Source: Burkholderia contaminans (GTDB taxonomy: Bacteria; Pseudomonadota; Gammaproteobacteria; Burkholderiales; Burkholderiaceae). From it: 64,000 nt of DNA. The notes beneath the pieces were generated by a model. The model was not told the DNA's origin. It worked only from the letters and a program-made list of their open reading frames with translations, and searched no databases. A program made the translations under genes and the position numbers. Location of the stretch: contig NZ_CP090641.1 of NCBI RefSeq assembly GCF_029633825.1, positions 1,426,001-1,490,000 of the forward strand. The letters run 5' to 3'. Numbering within the stretch: the first letter of the stretch is position 1; each line of letters opens with the position of its first letter. Positions 63,160 to 64,000 of this stretch are shown here, one piece after another.

Positions 63160-64000
63160 TCAGTCATCCGTCCGGAACAGGTCGAGCACGCGTTCGCGCT
63201 CGGCCGCATCAACCGCGGCAGGCGTCGATTCGGCAGGCTTGCCGTCGTTGCCCGGCGCGTCGGACGCACCGGCCGCCGCCGCCCCGCCGCACGCGAAGCG
63301 GCTGCGGATGTATGACGGCACGTCGGCCGTGCACGTGCCGCGCGTGTATTCGGCGTAGACGAAGTCGCCGTCGACGAGCGCGACGTCCTGCGGCGGCGTC
63401 GCCTCGACCGGTGTACGCCCGTCGACGGCCGTCTTCATGTAGTCGAGCCAGACCGGCAGCGCAAGCGTCGCGCCGGTCGCACGCCCCATCGGGCGCGGCG
63501 TGTCGTAGCCGAGCCACGCGACCGCGACGATGCCCGACGAGTAGCCGGCGAACCAGACATCCTTCGACCCGTTCGACGTGCCCGTCTTGCCGGCCGCGTC
63601 GTCGCGGCGCAGCGCGAGCGCGCCGCGCGCGGTGCCGGACTTCACGACGTCGCGCAGCATGCTGTCCATCACGAACGCGTTGCGCGCCGACACGACGCGC
63701 TCGCCCGCCGGCGCCGTCGCCTCGTACATCGCGCCGCCATGACGCTGTTTCACCGACAGGATCAGGCGCGGCTCCATCCGCGTGCCCCCGTTCGCGAACA
63801 CGCTATACGCGCTCGCCAGTTCGAGCGGCGTCACGGCGCCTGCGCCGAGCGCGAGCGGCAGCGACGCCGGATTGCGCTGCGCGTCGAAGCCGAAGTGCAC
63901 CGCATGCTGCTGCACGTAGCGCGCGTCGGTGGCCTGCATCAGGCTGACCGCCACCAGGTTCTTCGAGCGCATCAGCCCGCGCCGCACCGGGATGAAGCCC
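63160..64000 (-). CDS. Class A penicillin-binding protein, C-terminal part
   Basis: C-terminal 279 residues of a bifunctional PBP1A-type peptidoglycan synthase; the glycosyltransferase domain and SxxK motif lie outside the window. The transpeptidase SxN motif is LMRSKNLVAV, and the KTG motif is DAAGKTGTSNGSKDVWFAGY. LGAGAVTPLELASAYSVFAN, then GGTRMEP is characteristic. The C-terminal tail has a short Ala-rich stretch and an extra pair of Cys (TRGTCTADVPSYIRSRFACG). Cytoplasmic-membrane anchored, acting in the periplasm. Confidence 0.92.
   Translation of the reverse strand, partial: GFIPVRRGLMRSKNLVAVSLMQATDARYVQQHAVHFGFDAQRNPASLPLALGAGAVTPLELASAYSVFANGGTRMEPRLILSVKQRHGGAMYEATAPAGERVVSARNAFVMDSMLRDVVKSGTARGALALRRDDAAGKTGTSNGSKDVWFAGYSSGIVAVAWLGYDTPRPMGRATGATLALPVWLDYMKTAVDGRTPVEATPPQDVALVDGDFVYAEYTRGTCTADVPSYIRSRFACGGAAAAGASDAPGNDGKPAESTPAAVDAAERERVLDLFRTDD

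Overview
The window looks like part of a Burkholderia genome, most likely of the B. cepacia complex. The evidence is high GC with strong GC bias at third codon positions, OpcP/OmpC-type porins, a Fur-controlled hmu/bhu haem cluster, and many LysR, IclR, AraC and TetR regulators with MFS carriers. The mix of accessory catabolism and transport with few housekeeping genes suggests a secondary chromosome; this is inference.

1-16065: a peripheral aromatic pathway on the minus strand, divergent from a LysR regulator. In transcription order it holds benzoylformate decarboxylase (mdlC), an aromatic aldehyde dehydrogenase, a 41-codon ORF coupled to an aromatic-acid MFS carrier, 4-hydroxybenzoate 3-hydroxylase (pobA), (S)-mandelate dehydrogenase (mdlB), an AraC regulator, an aliphatic/arylaceto-type nitrilase with a TTG start, a second MFS carrier, an amidase-signature hydrolase, and an amide/amino-acid ABC transporter that runs off the left edge. 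Read together: (hydroxy)mandelonitrile or mandelamide -> mandelate -> benzoylformate -> benzaldehyde -> benzoate, with PobA taking the para-hydroxylated branch to protocatechuate. It is visibly less GC-rich than the right part of the window. 16066-16813 is a degenerate stretch with gene remnants.

16814-20327: a secreted DJ-1/PfpI protein and an SDR, divergent from a GlxA-type AraC regulator, then a lone tautomerase. 20505-31602: ten tightly packed minus-strand genes (RraA-like aldolase, D-2-hydroxyacid dehydrogenase, SMP-30 lactonase, MFS, porin, amidohydrolase, three MFS, Tat-exported LigI-like lactonase). They are divergent from an IclR regulator, with two copies of one 17-bp operator between them. 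This is probably uptake and catabolism of a sugar-acid or aromatic-derived lactone.

32666-34997: TetR, acuI-type reductase and an AhpD-like protein; TetR and acuI share an AGAC-N5-GTCT operator. 35416-36891: zwf. 36993-43378: a yafC-like LysR gene divergent from MFS and LLM-oxidoreductase genes, then dkgB, an ene-reductase and an aldo/keto reductase; two LysR boxes of the same sequence tie these together. 43551-48333: DUF3455 protein, O-methyltransferase/TetR pair, purine permease with terminator, and a hypothetical gene. 48541-55622: LysR, two orphan periplasmic binding proteins (HisJ-like, MetQ-like), an aspartoacylase-like metallohydrolase, a major porin with TTG start, and three small conserved-looking genes.

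55622-55908: a 287-bp palindromic element with 30-bp perfect terminal inverted repeats, inserted exactly in the stop codon of a small gene. 56002-62410: Fur box and hmuRSTUV haem uptake operon. 62540-64000: a TRIC/UPF0126 membrane protein and the C-terminal part of a class A penicillin-binding protein, cut by the window end. I saw no rRNA, tRNA, CRISPR array or transposase.
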